A DNA stretch of 64,000 nt. Source: an uncultured archaeon (GTDB lineage: Archaea > Nanobdellota > Nanobdellia > Woesearchaeales > CAIVOO01). Shown one piece after another: positions 36,114 through 45,323 of the stretch; position 1 is the stretch's first letter; every line of letters begins with the position of its first letter. The notes beneath the pieces were generated by a model. The model had not been told where the DNA came from and searched no databases. It was given only the letters and a program-made list of their open reading frames with translations. A program made the translations under genes and the position numbers. The DNA lies in NCBI GenBank assembly GCA_903904885.1, contig CAIVED010000024.1:90527-154526 (forward strand), written 5' to 3'.

Positions 36114-36533
36114 TTAGGATTTCAAAACCTTATAGAGATCTGCCGTTTCCATTCGGTGCAAATCAAAGCTATGGTCAGCGTGCTTTCCGAATATTTTACC
36201 CATGTCAAAATCTTCATCTATCTTCCCTGTATGAATTAATATTTTCTTGCCTTGGTACCCTCCCTCGACCAGTCTCCTGAACCAGTCATAGCCCTCTTCC
36301 AGCGGGCTTGGGAACCAGATTATGGCATGAGAATCTTCAACGTCTGCCAGTTTTACATGCCTGCTGAAATCAGGCTTATATCTCCAACCGGGGTGATTCA
36401 CTGCGAGAATTTCCTGCAATGAAGGAAAAACAAAATCCAGGTTATCCTCCCGGTTAAGGTCTTCCAGCAAATATCTTGTGCTTTTTTCAAGATTTTTGCC
36501 TTCGGGCTCAAATTGCATTATTACTTGACTCAT
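36114..36533 (-). CDS. Hypothetical protein
   Basis: 139 residues, soluble. Alpha/beta pattern with SHAIIWFPSPLEEGYDWFRR and GGYQGKKILIHTGKIDEDF may be a Rossmann-like or receiver-like fold. TATA (TTTATATACC) about 25 nt upstream of the ATG on this strand. Convergent with rad50. No family recognised. Confidence 0.5.
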   Translation of the reverse strand: MSQVIMQFEPEGKNLEKSTRYLLEDLNREDNLDFVFPSLQEILAVNHPGWRYKPDFSRHVKLADVEDSHAIIWFPSPLEEGYDWFRRLVEGGYQGKKILIHTGKIDEDFDMGKIFGKHADHSFDLHRMETADLYKVLKS

Positions 36534-36648
36534 ATTTTTGCTATCCTAAGGTGGTATATAAATTTTTTTGTTTTCCTTTCCCCCGGAACGGTCAGCATTT
36601 AATCAATTCCCATAACATTTATAAATAAGTAAATACCCTGTGGAAGGC

Positions 36649-38055
36649 ATGGCTAAAATCAACAAAATAATGCTTTTGGCGCTGGTTCTGCTGCTTATAC
36701 CTGTTTCATTCGCAAGCACGCTTAAGATAACGCCCATAACCGATGCGATTTCTCCCTATGACACTGCAAAATTCATTATTACATTAACCGGCAATAACCT
36801 GTCAGACAAGTATGTTCTGTCCTACAGCGACCTGGACTGGACTGTGCAAACAGACCCGCTTACTGATTACACCACCGGGCTTTTCGTGGAGCCGGGGAAA
36901 GACTATTCAACAACCCTTCTTGCAAAGCCGCTGGTTGAAACAGAAAAGGTATTCAAAAAGCACAGCCTGGAGATAAGATTAAAATCAGAAAAAACCGGCG
37001 AGGATTTGAGCGCAATAGTAAACATTGATGTCAGAAGGGACCTGATTAACTATCCCCTGAACATCAATGCCAGCCTGATAATGCCGGAAGAGCTTTTCCC
37101 TTTGAAGGCGAATTCTGCAAAAATAATGCTGAAAAATTCAAATCTCCTGAACATAACAGGGCTTAATATAACCCTCAAAAGCGAATTGTTTGAAAAGAGC
37201 GCGTCCATAGATCTCGGGCCGAAGTCAGAAAAGGTGGTTGATTTCTCAATAACCCTTGACAAGGTTCCGCCGCAGAAGGGGACCGCAACACTGACAATTA
37301 TGCGCGGCAACGAGACAATTTCAACAATGAGCAGACCGTACTCAGTTGCAGCCTACGGCAAATTCTCATCAACAGAGTCCGTTGTGAAGCAGCTTCTTTC
37401 CGAGGAGAAAACAGTAACATTCTCAAACAACGGCAATTCCGACCAGACAGAGCAAATCCTGATTGATGCAGGCGAGGGCTGGAAGCGGCTTTTCAGCTCA
37501 ACAAACCCTGAAGCAAGTGTCACAAAAATCAACAACGTTGCATACTATTCAAAGGAGCTTAAGCTAGGCCCGAATCAGTCCCAGTCGATTGTTGTCAGGA
37601 CAGACTACGCCCCAATTGTTTATGCTGTAATAATAATCCTAGTTATCTGCATCCTGTATTTTGCTTTCAGAAATCCGGTGATAATCGCAAAAGAGGTAAG
37701 CGAAATTGCAGTTGAGGAAGGTGGCATAACAAAGCTGAATGTGCTGATAAAGCTGAAGAACAGGAGCGGCAGGGAAGTCAAGCAGGTCAAGATAATTGAG
37801 AGGGTTCCTAGCATAGGCAAGGTTCAGATTAAGGAGTCTGAAACACTTAGGCCGACGAAAACCTATGGCTATGAGGATGGAATGGTCATGGAATACCATC
37901 TTGGGAAACTGGAGCCCGGCGAGATAAGATTCATAAGTTATCACCTGAAAACAAAGCTTGCTGTTGTCGGCGGAATCAGGCTGAAGCCGGTGATTGTGCA
38001 GTACGAGAACGGCAAGAAGTCATATTCGAATGCGGTGGATGCGTATACGCCTTGA
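36649..38055 (+). CDS. Exported membrane-anchored beta protein
   Basis: 468 residues from ATG 36649; TATA ACATTTATAAATA around 36613-36625 fits a leaderless start. Signal peptide IMLLALVLLLIPVSFAS. Two or three beta-sandwich segments follow (residues 20-320). A transmembrane helix (IVYAVIIILVICILYFAFRN, about 323-343) then leads to a 125-residue cytoplasmic domain with VKIIERVPSIGKVQIKESE. NEW3/COG1470-type membrane protein is a possible comparison. Role unknown. Confidence 0.62.
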   Translation: MAKINKIMLLALVLLLIPVSFASTLKITPITDAISPYDTAKFIITLTGNNLSDKYVLSYSDLDWTVQTDPLTDYTTGLFVEPGKDYSTTLLAKPLVETEKVFKKHSLEIRLKSEKTGEDLSAIVNIDVRRDLINYPLNINASLIMPEELFPLKANSAKIMLKNSNLLNITGLNITLKSELFEKSASIDLGPKSEKVVDFSITLDKVPPQKGTATLTIMRGNETISTMSRPYSVAAYGKFSSTESVVKQLLSEEKTVTFSNNGNSDQTEQILIDAGEGWKRLFSSTNPEASVTKINNVAYYSKELKLGPNQSQSIVVRTDYAPIVYAVIIILVICILYFAFRNPVIIAKEVSEIAVEEGGITKLNVLIKLKNRSGREVKQVKIIERVPSIGKVQIKESETLRPTKTYGYEDGMVMEYHLGKLEPGEIRFISYHLKTKLAVVGGIRLKPVIVQYENGKKSYSNAVDAYTP

Positions 38056-38074
38056 TGTTGTTTTAGATTCTAAT

Positions 38075-38252
38075 AAAATTCCGTTTGCTGGTTCTTGTAT
38101 TATCCTTACGGTTATTATCTCTTCTTCTGCCGGAGTGCCATGCAAGAATTTTAATATTATTTGCTGAAAGCAATTTATGGCAGGCCTGGCAATTGATGCA
38201 ACATAAAAAGCAAGAAGAAGTACTAGGGCCTGCCCAGAAAACAGGTTATTTT
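38075..38252 (+). repeat. Dispersed structured repeat, copy 3
   Basis: Order of blocks: AAATTCCG, TTTGCTGGTTCTTGTATTA, TCTTCTTCTGCCGGAGTGCC, ATGCAAGAA, TTTGCTGAAAGCAA, GGCAGGCCTGGCAATTGATG, GGGCCTGCCCAGAAAAC. GGCAGGCC and GGCCTGCC pair. It is the shortest intact copy and lies 70 nt upstream of tRNA-Tyr. No gene is present. Confidence 0.6.
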
Positions 38253-38321
38253 TGTTCTGGTTGTTTCACAATTGGCAAACATCTAAAACTTTATAAACAA
38301 CCAATTTTCCTTCTTATTCAA

Positions 38322-38446
38322 CCCCGCTTAGCTCAACCGGCAGAGCGTTCGGCTGTAGAAAATGCAAGACAATCCCGCATGGGACACTGGATGATATGCA
38401 TTCAGCTGAAACCGGAAGGTTCCCGGTTCAAATCCGGGAGCGGGGA
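38322..38446 (+). tRNA. tRNA-Tyr(GTA) with 52-nt intron
   Basis: Acceptor CCCCGCT pairs with AGCGGGG, discriminator A. D arm GCTC/GAGC, anticodon stem TTCGG/CCGGA, loop CTGTAG|A, T arm CCCGG/CCGGG with TTCAAAT. C1-G72 is the archaeal tRNA-Tyr signature. An intron of 52 nt (38359-38410) interrupts the loop at the canonical 37/38 site. TATA-like TTTATAAAC about 30 nt upstream (38290-38298). Confidence 0.92.
38359..38410 (+). other. tRNA-Tyr intron (position 37/38)
   Basis: Removing 38359-38410 restores a standard seven-base anticodon loop and a five-base stem. The intron end CAGCTGAA can pair with TTCGGCTG of the 5' exon (one G-T pair), the sort of alternative helix needed for a bulge-helix-bulge substrate of archaeal splicing endonuclease. 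An endonuclease gene is not in the window. Confidence 0.8.
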
Positions 38447-38460
38447 CTATTTTTTTCAAA

Positions 38461-38790
38461 ATGAATGTAAGAATACTTCGATGCGGATCAGGATATTGTG
38501 ACGGCCATCTGCTGTACATTGTAGAAGCATTGCTTGAAAAGGAGAAAGAAAAGCCTCCTGTTGTTTTTTACCATAGTCCCAGTTCCCGGAAGACATTTTC
38601 ATTTTTGCTGGACAATGGCCATTACAGGGAGCCTTCTATGACTGATGCAAAATTCGGGCTTTTCCCTGCGATTATTGACCTAAACGGCTTAAACTTGAAG
38701 GGGTGTGTTCAGAAATATGCAAATTCTGTTGTGATTTCCGACGATCCTGCAGCAACCCAGGAAGTCTTAAACAATGGCTGTAAAAAATAG
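38461..38790 (+). CDS. Hypothetical protein downstream of tRNA-Tyr
   Basis: 109 residues starting MNVRILRCGSGYCDGHLLYI, 14 nt after the tRNA end, so it is probably on the same transcript. Alpha/beta with VVFYHSPSSRKTFSFLLD and a C-terminal VVISDDPAATQEVL. No family recognised. The gene is between two tRNAs and shares no obvious function with them. Confidence 0.5.
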   Translation: MNVRILRCGSGYCDGHLLYIVEALLEKEKEKPPVVFYHSPSSRKTFSFLLDNGHYREPSMTDAKFGLFPAIIDLNGLNLKGCVQKYANSVVISDDPAATQEVLNNGCKK

Positions 38791-38842
38791 AAATCTTTAT
38801 AAAGGACAACTTAAATTTCTGGGATATGCCACAAATCCTTTC

Positions 38843-38886
38843 TTTTTGGAAATAAACGACGAAAATCAGCTTTAGCTGTCCAAAAA
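38843..38886 (+). other. Structured leader ahead of tRNA-Asp
   Basis: TTTTTGGA (38843-38850) pairs with TCCAAAAA (38879-38886), enclosing CAGC TTTA GCTG (38867-38878). It follows a TATA-like CTTTATAAAGG (38794-38804) and ends about 30 nt before tRNA-Asp, so it may be a processed pre-tRNA leader or an independent small RNA. Confidence 0.4.
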
Positions 38887-38917
38887 GGAAGAAATCACGT
38901 TCATAGGCCAAAATGAC

Positions 38918-39006
38918 GCCCTGGTAGTCTAGTGGCCTAGGATGAAGCCCTGTCGAGGCTTCGACCCGGGTTCGAAATGATAATCAAGAAAATCCCGGCC
39001 AGGGCG
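38918..39006 (+). tRNA. tRNA-Asp(GTC) with 16-nt insertion in the T loop
   Basis: Acceptor GCCCTGG pairs with CCAGGGC, discriminator G as expected for Asp. Anticodon stem AAGCC/GGCTT, loop CTGTCGA. T stem CCGGG/CCCGG. The T loop would be TTCGAAT but is interrupted by 16 nt (about 38977-38992). All other parts are normal, so the gene looks functional if the insert is spliced. Confidence 0.88.
38977..38992 (+). other. Putative 16-nt intron in the T loop of tRNA-Asp
   Basis: ATGATAATCAAGAAAA lies between TTCGAA and T of the T loop; the boundary can slide by one A. This is a non-canonical position close to 59/60. It is among the shorter archaeal tRNA introns, though such short ones are known. 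Confidence 0.7.
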
Positions 39007-39019
39007 TTTAAATTCACGC

Positions 39020-39072
39020 TCCTACGGCAAGATTGAGCCCAACCAGGGACGGGCTGCCGTCTTGCTATAGGA
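39020..39072. other. Long hairpin between tRNA-Asp and tRNA-Lys
   Basis: Three stacked stems: TCCTA with TAGGA (39020-39024, 39068-39072), GCAAGA with TCTTGC (39027-39032, 39060-39065), AGCCC with GGGCT (39036-39040, 39051-39055). The spacer may be a processing signal or a small RNA. A TTTAAATTC box at 39007-39015 is a weak promoter candidate. Confidence 0.45.
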
Positions 39073-39075
39073 TTT

Positions 39076-39166
39076 GGGCCGGTAGCGCAGCCTGGAAAAG
39101 CAATTTGGGCAATAGCGCATCTGACTTTTAATCAGGGGGTCGCGGGTTCGAATCCCGTCCGGCTCA
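39076..39166 (+). tRNA. tRNA-Lys(TTT) with 17-nt insertion in the D loop
   Basis: Acceptor GGGCCGG pairs with CCGGCTC (one G-T), discriminator A. D stem GCGC/GCGC, anticodon loop CTTTTAA, T arm GCGGG/CCCGT with TTCGAAT. The D loop would read AGCCTGGTA but carries 17 extra nt between GG and TA (39096-39112). It is followed 30 bases later by the RNA polymerase operon. Confidence 0.88.
39096..39112 (+). other. Putative 17-nt intron in the D loop of tRNA-Lys
   Basis: AAAAGCAATTTGGGCAA separates GG from TA in the D loop. Removal restores a standard loop. A non-canonical intron position; splicing would need a broad-specificity endonuclease. Confidence 0.7.
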
Positions 39167-39196
39167 TTATATTCAAGTGGAGGCGAGGAAGAAAGA

Positions 39197-39430
39197 ATGG
39201 CAGAAAAAAAACAGCACATCCTTGTTCCGGCCCATAAGAAACTCTCAGAAAAAGAGAAAGAAGAACTTCTTAAGAAATACAATATCACGCTGAAAGACCT
39301 GCCGAAAATCCTTGCCAAGGACCCTGCGCTTGCAGAGCTTGACGTGAAGGAAGGCGACGTGGTGAAAATTCTCAGGAAAAGCAGGACAGCAGGCGAGTCT
39401 TCCTACTACAGGGGTGTCGTCAATGGCTGA
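39197..39430 (+). CDS. rpoH: DNA-directed RNA polymerase subunit H (Rpb5-like)
   Basis: 77 residues, full length for archaeal RpoH. HILVPAHKKLSEKEKEELLK, then DLPKILAKDPALAELDVKEGDVVKI and RKSRTAGESSYYRGVV. It is the small assembly subunit that contacts downstream DNA. First gene of the rpoH-B''-B'-A'-A'' operon; preceded by GGAGGCGAGG as ribosome site. Its stop overlaps the rpoB'' start. Confidence 0.97.
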   Translation: MAEKKQHILVPAHKKLSEKEKEELLKKYNITLKDLPKILAKDPALAELDVKEGDVVKILRKSRTAGESSYYRGVVNG

Positions 39431-40907
39431 CCATAAGGTTGTCATAAAGAAATATTTCGAGGAGCAGAGCATAGTAGATGCAAACCTCGAGTCTTTCAAT
39501 AACTTCATCGAGACAGAGCTCCAGAAGATAATAATAGAAAACAAGGAAATCGAGCCGACAATAATCCCCCATAATGTTGACGAATTCAAGATAAAGCTTG
39601 ACAAAATCTGGGTTACAAAGCCGGAAATCACAGAGGCGGACGGCTCAAAGCGAAAGCTGATGCCCTGCGAAGCGAGATTAAGAAAAATAACCTACGCAGC
39701 GCCCTGCTACATTGAAGTTTCTTCGCACATCAACGGTGTCCAGCGCGAGACATTCACAACCCAGATAGGAAGCATACCGATAATGCTGAAATCAAAATAC
39801 TGCAACCTCTACAAGATGTCAAGGGAAGAGCTGGTGCAGAGCAACGAGGACCCCGAGGACATTGGCGGCTATTTCATAATCAACGGCACAGAGAAGGTTT
39901 TAATCAGCGTGGAGGACCTGGCCCCGAACAGGTTCATTGTTGAAAAGGCAAACTCGGGAATATCCGAATTCACAGGAAAAATATTCTGCGAAAAAGAATC
40001 CTACAAGATTCCCCATCTTATTGAGAAGCTGAAAGACGGCGTGTTCTACATCTCATTCACAAGGGTAAAAAGGGTTCCTGTGGTTGTAATCCTGAAATCG
40101 CTCGGCATGGTAAAGGACGAGGAGATAATGAAATCAGTTTCCTTCGAGAAGAATTATGATGAAATAATAATAAACCTCTTTGAATTTGCCGACGTGAAGT
40201 CAGAGGAGGAGGCCCAGGACATAATCGCGAAGAAGGTAGGAATCACCCAGTCAAAGGAGATAAGGGTTGAGAAGATAAGGGAAATCCTGGACAAATATCT
40301 TTTCCCGAACCTTGGCATATCGAGCCATGACCGGATGTTCAAGGCGAGAAATCTCTGCAAGATGGTAAAGAAGTTCATAGAGGTCTCAACAGGCGCAGTG
40401 GCAGCCGACGACAAGGACCATTACATGAACAAGAGGCTAAAGCTTTCGGGCGATTTGATGGCTGATTTGATGAGGACAAACATCAAAGTGCTTATCGGTG
40501 ATTTGCTTTACAATTTCCAGAGAATCGTAAAGAGGGGAAAGTTCCCTTCAATCAAGGTAATAATAAGGGACAAGCTCTTGACCCAGAGGGTTTATTCCTC
40601 AATGGCAACCGGTTCATGGATTGGCGGAAGGGAGGGAATTTCCCAGAGAGTCCAGAGGACAAATTTCCTTGAACTGATAAGCCATGCACAGAGGGTTGTT
40701 TCCCCGCTGGCATCAAGCCAGGAGAATTTCGCTGCAAGGAGCCTTCATCCGACTCACATAGGCAGGCTCTGCCCAATTGAAACCCCGGAAGGAACAAACA
40801 TCGGCCTCAGGAAAAACCTGGCAATGCTGGCAAGTGTTACGAAGGACATGCCTGACGATGAGGTTCTGAAGCAGATAAAATCATACGGGATGGAGGTAGT
40901 GCGATAA
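39423..40907 (+). CDS. rpoB2: RNA polymerase subunit B'' (N-terminal half of B)
   Basis: 494 residues from ATG 39423 (MADHKVVIKK). Conserved lobe and fork segments IGSIPIMLKSKYCNL, EDIGGYFIINGTEKVLIS and HPTHIGRLCPIETPEGTNIG identify the first part of the split beta-like subunit. One base separates the stop from the rpoB' start. B is split in this lineage, as in several euryarchaea. Confidence 0.97.
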   Translation: MADHKVVIKKYFEEQSIVDANLESFNNFIETELQKIIIENKEIEPTIIPHNVDEFKIKLDKIWVTKPEITEADGSKRKLMPCEARLRKITYAAPCYIEVSSHINGVQRETFTTQIGSIPIMLKSKYCNLYKMSREELVQSNEDPEDIGGYFIINGTEKVLISVEDLAPNRFIVEKANSGISEFTGKIFCEKESYKIPHLIEKLKDGVFYISFTRVKRVPVVVILKSLGMVKDEEIMKSVSFEKNYDEIIINLFEFADVKSEEEAQDIIAKKVGITQSKEIRVEKIREILDKYLFPNLGISSHDRMFKARNLCKMVKKFIEVSTGAVAADDKDHYMNKRLKLSGDLMADLMRTNIKVLIGDLLYNFQRIVKRGKFPSIKVIIRDKLLTQRVYSSMATGSWIGGREGISQRVQRTNFLELISHAQRVVSPLASSQENFAARSLHPTHIGRLCPIETPEGTNIGLRKNLAMLASVTKDMPDDEVLKQIKSYGMEVVR

Positions 40908-40908
40908 A

Positions 40909-42711
40909 ATGACAGACGTCTACCTCAACAACAAGTTTGTGGGAACAATAGAGAATCCCTCAGAATTCGTGCAGAAAATAATCTATGACCGGAGAAAGGG
41001 CGTTATAGACAACAATGTCAATGTTTTTTACTCTGAAAAGGACGATGAGGTTTTCATTGAAAATTCCAAGGGGAGGGTCAGGAGGCCGCTGATTGTCGTG
41101 AAAGAGGGAAAGTCATTATTGACAGATAAGCACATCCAGCAGCTTGAGAAAAATGAAATTTCCTGGTCTGACCTGGTTAAGCAGGGCGTTGTTGAATACC
41201 TTGATCCTCTCGAGGAGGAAATGGCAATGGTTGCATTCTTTGAAAAAGACCTTGCAAGGGAGCACACTCATCTTGAGATTTCCCCAATCACAATGTTCGG
41301 CCTGATTACATCGCTTGTGCCGTTTGCAAATCACACCCCTTCCGCAAGAATAAACATGGGCTCAAAGCACCAGAAGCAGGGCATCGGCATCTATGCCGCA
41401 AACTATCTTGTCAGGATGGACATGGACGTTAACATACTTCACTATGCGCAGTTCCCGGTCGTGAAAACAATAATGCACGACCTTATAGAATACGGAAAGC
41501 ATCCGTCGGGGCAGAACCTTGTCATAGCAGTAATGAGCTACAAGGGATACAACATGGAGGATGCAATAATACTTAACAGGGGCTCCGTTGACAGGGGCGT
41601 TGGAAGGTCAACCTATTTCAGGCCTGCGATAACCGAAGAATTAAGTTACGCAGGCGGGCTTAGAGATACTCTGTGCATTCCTGACAAGGATGTAAAGGGC
41701 TACAGGAGCGAGCATGATTACCGGCTTCTTGAAGAGGACGGCATAATTTATCCCGAGGCAAAGATTGAGGAGGCAGATGTCATCATAGGAAAGACAAGCC
41801 CTCCGAGATTCCTCAGCGGGGCAGAGGAATACAGCCTTGCGTCCAATGTAAGGCGCGAGAGCTCGCTTTCAGTTCCCCACGGAGAAGAGGGCATAATTGA
41901 TTTTGTTGTTGTCACAGAAAGCGAAGAGGGAAACAAGCTTGTGCAGGTCAGGGTAAGGGACCAGAGAATCCCTGAGATTGGGGACAAGTTCACCTCAAGG
42001 CACGGACAGAAAGGAATCATCGGCATGATACTTGAGCAGGCAGACATGCCTTTCACAGCATCAGGCATAACGCCTGACATAATATTTTCACCCCACGGAA
42101 TTCCGTCAAGGCAGTCAATGTCCCATCTTATTGAGATGATTGGCGGGAAAGTCGGCGCCCTATCCGGGCGTTTAATTGACGGCACAACATTCAGCACCAC
42201 TGAAACAGAGGCAGGGCTGAGAAGCGAGCTGAAAAAGCTGGGCTTCAGGGAAAACGGCGTCGAGACAATGTACAACGGCGAAACAGGGGAGCAGATGATT
42301 GCAAGGATTTTCATAGGAAACATGTATTATCTGAAGCTAAAATATATGGTTGCAAACAAGATACAATCCAGGGCAAGGGGCCCGATACAGCTTTTGACAA
42401 GGCAGCCTACAGAGGGAAGGGCAAAGGAAGGCGGAATGAGGCTTGGAGAGATGGAGAAGGACACCTTCGTTTCCCACGGAGCTTCTTTGCTGCTCAAGGA
42501 AAGATTTGACGCCGACAGGACAGTAATCCCTGTTTGCGAAACCTGCGGAATGATTGCGGTTCATAATGAATACAAGAAAAAATCTTTCTGCCCTGTCTGC
42601 GGGGACAGCGAGATAACAAACATAGAGATTGCCTATGCTTTCAAGCTATTGGTTGACGAGCTGAAGGCAATGTGCATCTATCCAAAACTATTGCTGAGGA
42701 CCAAATACTAA
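40909..42711 (+). CDS. rpoB1: RNA polymerase subunit B' (C-terminal half of B)
   Basis: 600 residues. Active-site segments YKGYNMEDAIILNRGSVDRG, GDKFTSRHGQKGIIG and LTRQPTEGRAKEGGMRLGEM are intact. The C-terminal zinc site is CETCGMIAVHN and FCPVCGD. Complete for its family. One base before rpoA'. Confidence 0.98.
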   Translation: MTDVYLNNKFVGTIENPSEFVQKIIYDRRKGVIDNNVNVFYSEKDDEVFIENSKGRVRRPLIVVKEGKSLLTDKHIQQLEKNEISWSDLVKQGVVEYLDPLEEEMAMVAFFEKDLAREHTHLEISPITMFGLITSLVPFANHTPSARINMGSKHQKQGIGIYAANYLVRMDMDVNILHYAQFPVVKTIMHDLIEYGKHPSGQNLVIAVMSYKGYNMEDAIILNRGSVDRGVGRSTYFRPAITEELSYAGGLRDTLCIPDKDVKGYRSEHDYRLLEEDGIIYPEAKIEEADVIIGKTSPPRFLSGAEEYSLASNVRRESSLSVPHGEEGIIDFVVVTESEEGNKLVQVRVRDQRIPEIGDKFTSRHGQKGIIGMILEQADMPFTASGITPDIIFSPHGIPSRQSMSHLIEMIGGKVGALSGRLIDGTTFSTTETEAGLRSELKKLGFRENGVETMYNGETGEQMIARIFIGNMYYLKLKYMVANKIQSRARGPIQLLTRQPTEGRAKEGGMRLGEMEKDTFVSHGASLLLKERFDADRTVIPVCETCGMIAVHNEYKKKSFCPVCGDSEITNIEIAYAFKLLVDELKAMCIYPKLLLRTKY

Positions 42712-42712
42712 A

Positions 42713-45322
42713 ATGAGCGAAGAATACATCTACAAGCAGGTAAGGAGCATCGTTTTTGGAATGCTTAACCCCAGGCAAATCAAGAAAATGTCCGCTGTAA
42801 AGGTTGTAACGCCTGAGCTTTACGACAAGGAAGGCTATCCTGTCGACGGCGGGCTGATGGACCTTAAGATGGGCGTCATTGATCCGGGGCTGAGATGCAA
42901 GACCTGCGGCTCAAAGCTTAAGGAATGCCCGGGCCATTTCGGCTACATCGAGCTTGCAAGGCCGGTAATTCACATTAATTTTGTTTCGCTAATATTCAAT
43001 CTTCTCAAATCAACCTGCAGGGACTGCGGCAGGATTCTGCTTCCGCAGGCAAAGGCAGAGAAGCTGAAAGAGAGGCTTGATGCCGCAGGAAAGGACGTTG
43101 GCCCCGAGGCAAGAAGAAAGCTTATCAAAAGCATGATGACCTCGCTGAAGACCACAAACAAGTGCCCCCACTGCAAGGCAAGGCAGCAGAAGATTACAAT
43201 AGAAAAGCCTTCAACATTCTTTGAGAATGACAAGAGGCTCACTGCAATTGAAACAAGGGCAAGGCTGGAGAGGCTTTCCGACGATGACTGCGAGCTCTTC
43301 GGCATAAACGCAAAAACAATGAGGCCTGAATGGGCTGTGCTTACAATTTTGCCGATTCCTCCATTGACCATGAGGCCGAGCATCACCCTTGAATCCGGGG
43401 AAAGGTCAGAGGATGATTTGACCCACAAGCTTGGCGATATTGTCAGGATAAACCAGAGACTGTTTGAAAACATAAATGCAGGTGCGCCTGAGATCATAAT
43501 AGAAGATTTGTGGGATTTGCTGAAGTATCATGTTACCACATATTTCAACAACGAGGTTGCCCAGCTTCCGCCGGCAAGGCACAGGAGCGGACAGCCGCTG
43601 AAGACCCTTACTGAAAGAATCAAAAGCAAGGAAGGCAGGATAAGATACAATCTCGCAGGAAAGAGGACAAACTTCTCCGCAAGGACTGTCATCAGCCCTG
43701 ACCCGATGCTGCGCCTGAACGAAGTCGGAGTTCCATTTGTCATGGCCACAAAACTGACTGTTCCCGAGAGGGTAACTTCCTGGAACATGGATTACCTTAA
43801 GAAATTTGTCACAACAGGACCGAAGAAATATCCTGGTGCCAATTACATAATAAGGCCTGATGGAAGAAAAAAGAAAATAACCGACGAGACAAAGGAGCAG
43901 CTTCTTGAGGAGCTTCAGCCTGGATTCATTGTTGAAAGGCATCTCATGGACGGTGACATTGCAATCTACAACAGGCAGCCTTCGCTGCACAGGATGTCAA
44001 TGATGTGCCACAGGGTTAGGGTCCTGCCCGGAAGGACATTCAGGATGAACCCTTCTGTATGCAACCCGTACAATGCAGATTTCGACGGAGACGAGATGAA
44101 CCTTCACATTCCGCAGACAGAGGAGGCAAGGGCAGAGGCAGAGGTCATAATGGATGTCCACATGCAGTTGATATCCCCTGGCTACGGCCTCAGCGTCATG
44201 GGATGCATCCATGACAGCATATCGGGAAATTTCCTTCTTACAAAGGAGCTTTCATTCAGCAGGAAGGATGCGGTAAAGATTCTGCTTTCCGCAGGCGTTG
44301 ATGACTTTTCAAAACTGCCAAACAAGGAAATGATTAACGGAAAGGAAATATTCAGCGTGCTGATTCCTGATGATTTCTCCTACTCAGGGCATTCCAATCT
44401 CTGCAAGAAGAAAGTAGAGGGGTGCGAAGACCCTGCCCATGTCATAATAGAAAAGGGCAAGCTCAGGCAGGGAGTAATTGACGGCGCAAATCTCGGAAAG
44501 GGCTCCGGATGGATGCTGAGGGATTTGCACCAGAAATACGGCGAGGAGTTTGCTGCTGATTTCATTTCAAAGGTTTCAAAGCTCGGGATTAATGTTCTGC
44601 TGAACCATGGGTTCTCGGCTGCAATTTCAGACACAGACCTTCCAGAGGTTGCAAAGCAGAAGATAAAGCAGGTTATTGACGAGGCCCATATCCTTGTTGC
44701 TGATTTGATAAAATCCTACGAGGAAGAGACTCTTGAAACATTTCCGGGCAAGACAAGAAAGGAAACTCTTGAGCTGAAGATTCTTGAAACTTTAAACAAG
44801 GCAAGAAACAAGTCAATAAGCATTGTTACAGAATACTCAACAAAAAGGGACACTGATACAATCATCATGGCAAAATCCGGCGCAAGGGGAAGCCTGCTTC
44901 AGCTGGCGCAGATTGCTGCCACAGTTGGCCAGCAGGCATTGAGAGGAAGGCGAGTAGACATAGGATTCACCGGAAGGACATTGCCTTATTTCCAGAAAAA
45001 TGACCTGATGCCGAAGGCAAGGGGTTTCATCAGTGACGGCTACAAGGCAGGAATGAGCCCTTCGGAGTTTTTCTTCCAGGCAATGACCGGAAGGGACTCA
45101 TTAATGGACACTGCGCTTAGAACTCCCAAATCCGGTTATCTTTACAGAAGGCTTTCAAATGCGATGCAGGACCTCAAGGTTGACTATGACAATACCGTGA
45201 GAGACGCAAGCAACAAGATAATACAGTTTAACTACGGAGAGGATGGGGTTGATGTTTCAAAATCTGTCGGCGGCAAGATTGACGTCCGAAAAATAATAAG
45301 GGCAGCGCTGGAGGTCATGTAA
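42713..45322 (+). CDS. rpoA1: RNA polymerase subunit A' (clamp and catalytic Mg site)
   Basis: 869 residues. Zinc clamp CKTCGSKLKECPGHFGYIEL, second CRDCG and CPHCK pairs, and the catalytic YNADFDGDEMNLHIPQ near residue 455 with all three Asp residues. The bridge-helix and trigger-loop start region (RGSLLQLAQIAATVGQQALR) is present. The split from A'' is at the usual archaeal place. Confidence 0.98.
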   Translation: MSEEYIYKQVRSIVFGMLNPRQIKKMSAVKVVTPELYDKEGYPVDGGLMDLKMGVIDPGLRCKTCGSKLKECPGHFGYIELARPVIHINFVSLIFNLLKSTCRDCGRILLPQAKAEKLKERLDAAGKDVGPEARRKLIKSMMTSLKTTNKCPHCKARQQKITIEKPSTFFENDKRLTAIETRARLERLSDDDCELFGINAKTMRPEWAVLTILPIPPLTMRPSITLESGERSEDDLTHKLGDIVRINQRLFENINAGAPEIIIEDLWDLLKYHVTTYFNNEVAQLPPARHRSGQPLKTLTERIKSKEGRIRYNLAGKRTNFSARTVISPDPMLRLNEVGVPFVMATKLTVPERVTSWNMDYLKKFVTTGPKKYPGANYIIRPDGRKKKITDETKEQLLEELQPGFIVERHLMDGDIAIYNRQPSLHRMSMMCHRVRVLPGRTFRMNPSVCNPYNADFDGDEMNLHIPQTEEARAEAEVIMDVHMQLISPGYGLSVMGCIHDSISGNFLLTKELSFSRKDAVKILLSAGVDDFSKLPNKEMINGKEIFSVLIPDDFSYSGHSNLCKKKVEGCEDPAHVIIEKGKLRQGVIDGANLGKGSGWMLRDLHQKYGEEFAADFISKVSKLGINVLLNHGFSAAISDTDLPEVAKQKIKQVIDEAHILVADLIKSYEEETLETFPGKTRKETLELKILETLNKARNKSISIVTEYSTKRDTDTIIMAKSGARGSLLQLAQIAATVGQQALRGRRVDIGFTGRTLPYFQKNDLMPKARGFISDGYKAGMSPSEFFFQAMTGRDSLMDTALRTPKSGYLYRRLSNAMQDLKVDYDNTVRDASNKIIQFNYGEDGVDVSKSVGGKIDVRKIIRAALEVM

Positions 45323-45323
45323 G

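Noticed and set aside
38918..39166. tRNA-Asp and tRNA-Lys as pseudogenes
   Set aside because: All stems, anticodons and discriminator bases are intact apart from the clean 16- and 17-nt inserts, which fits introns better than decay.
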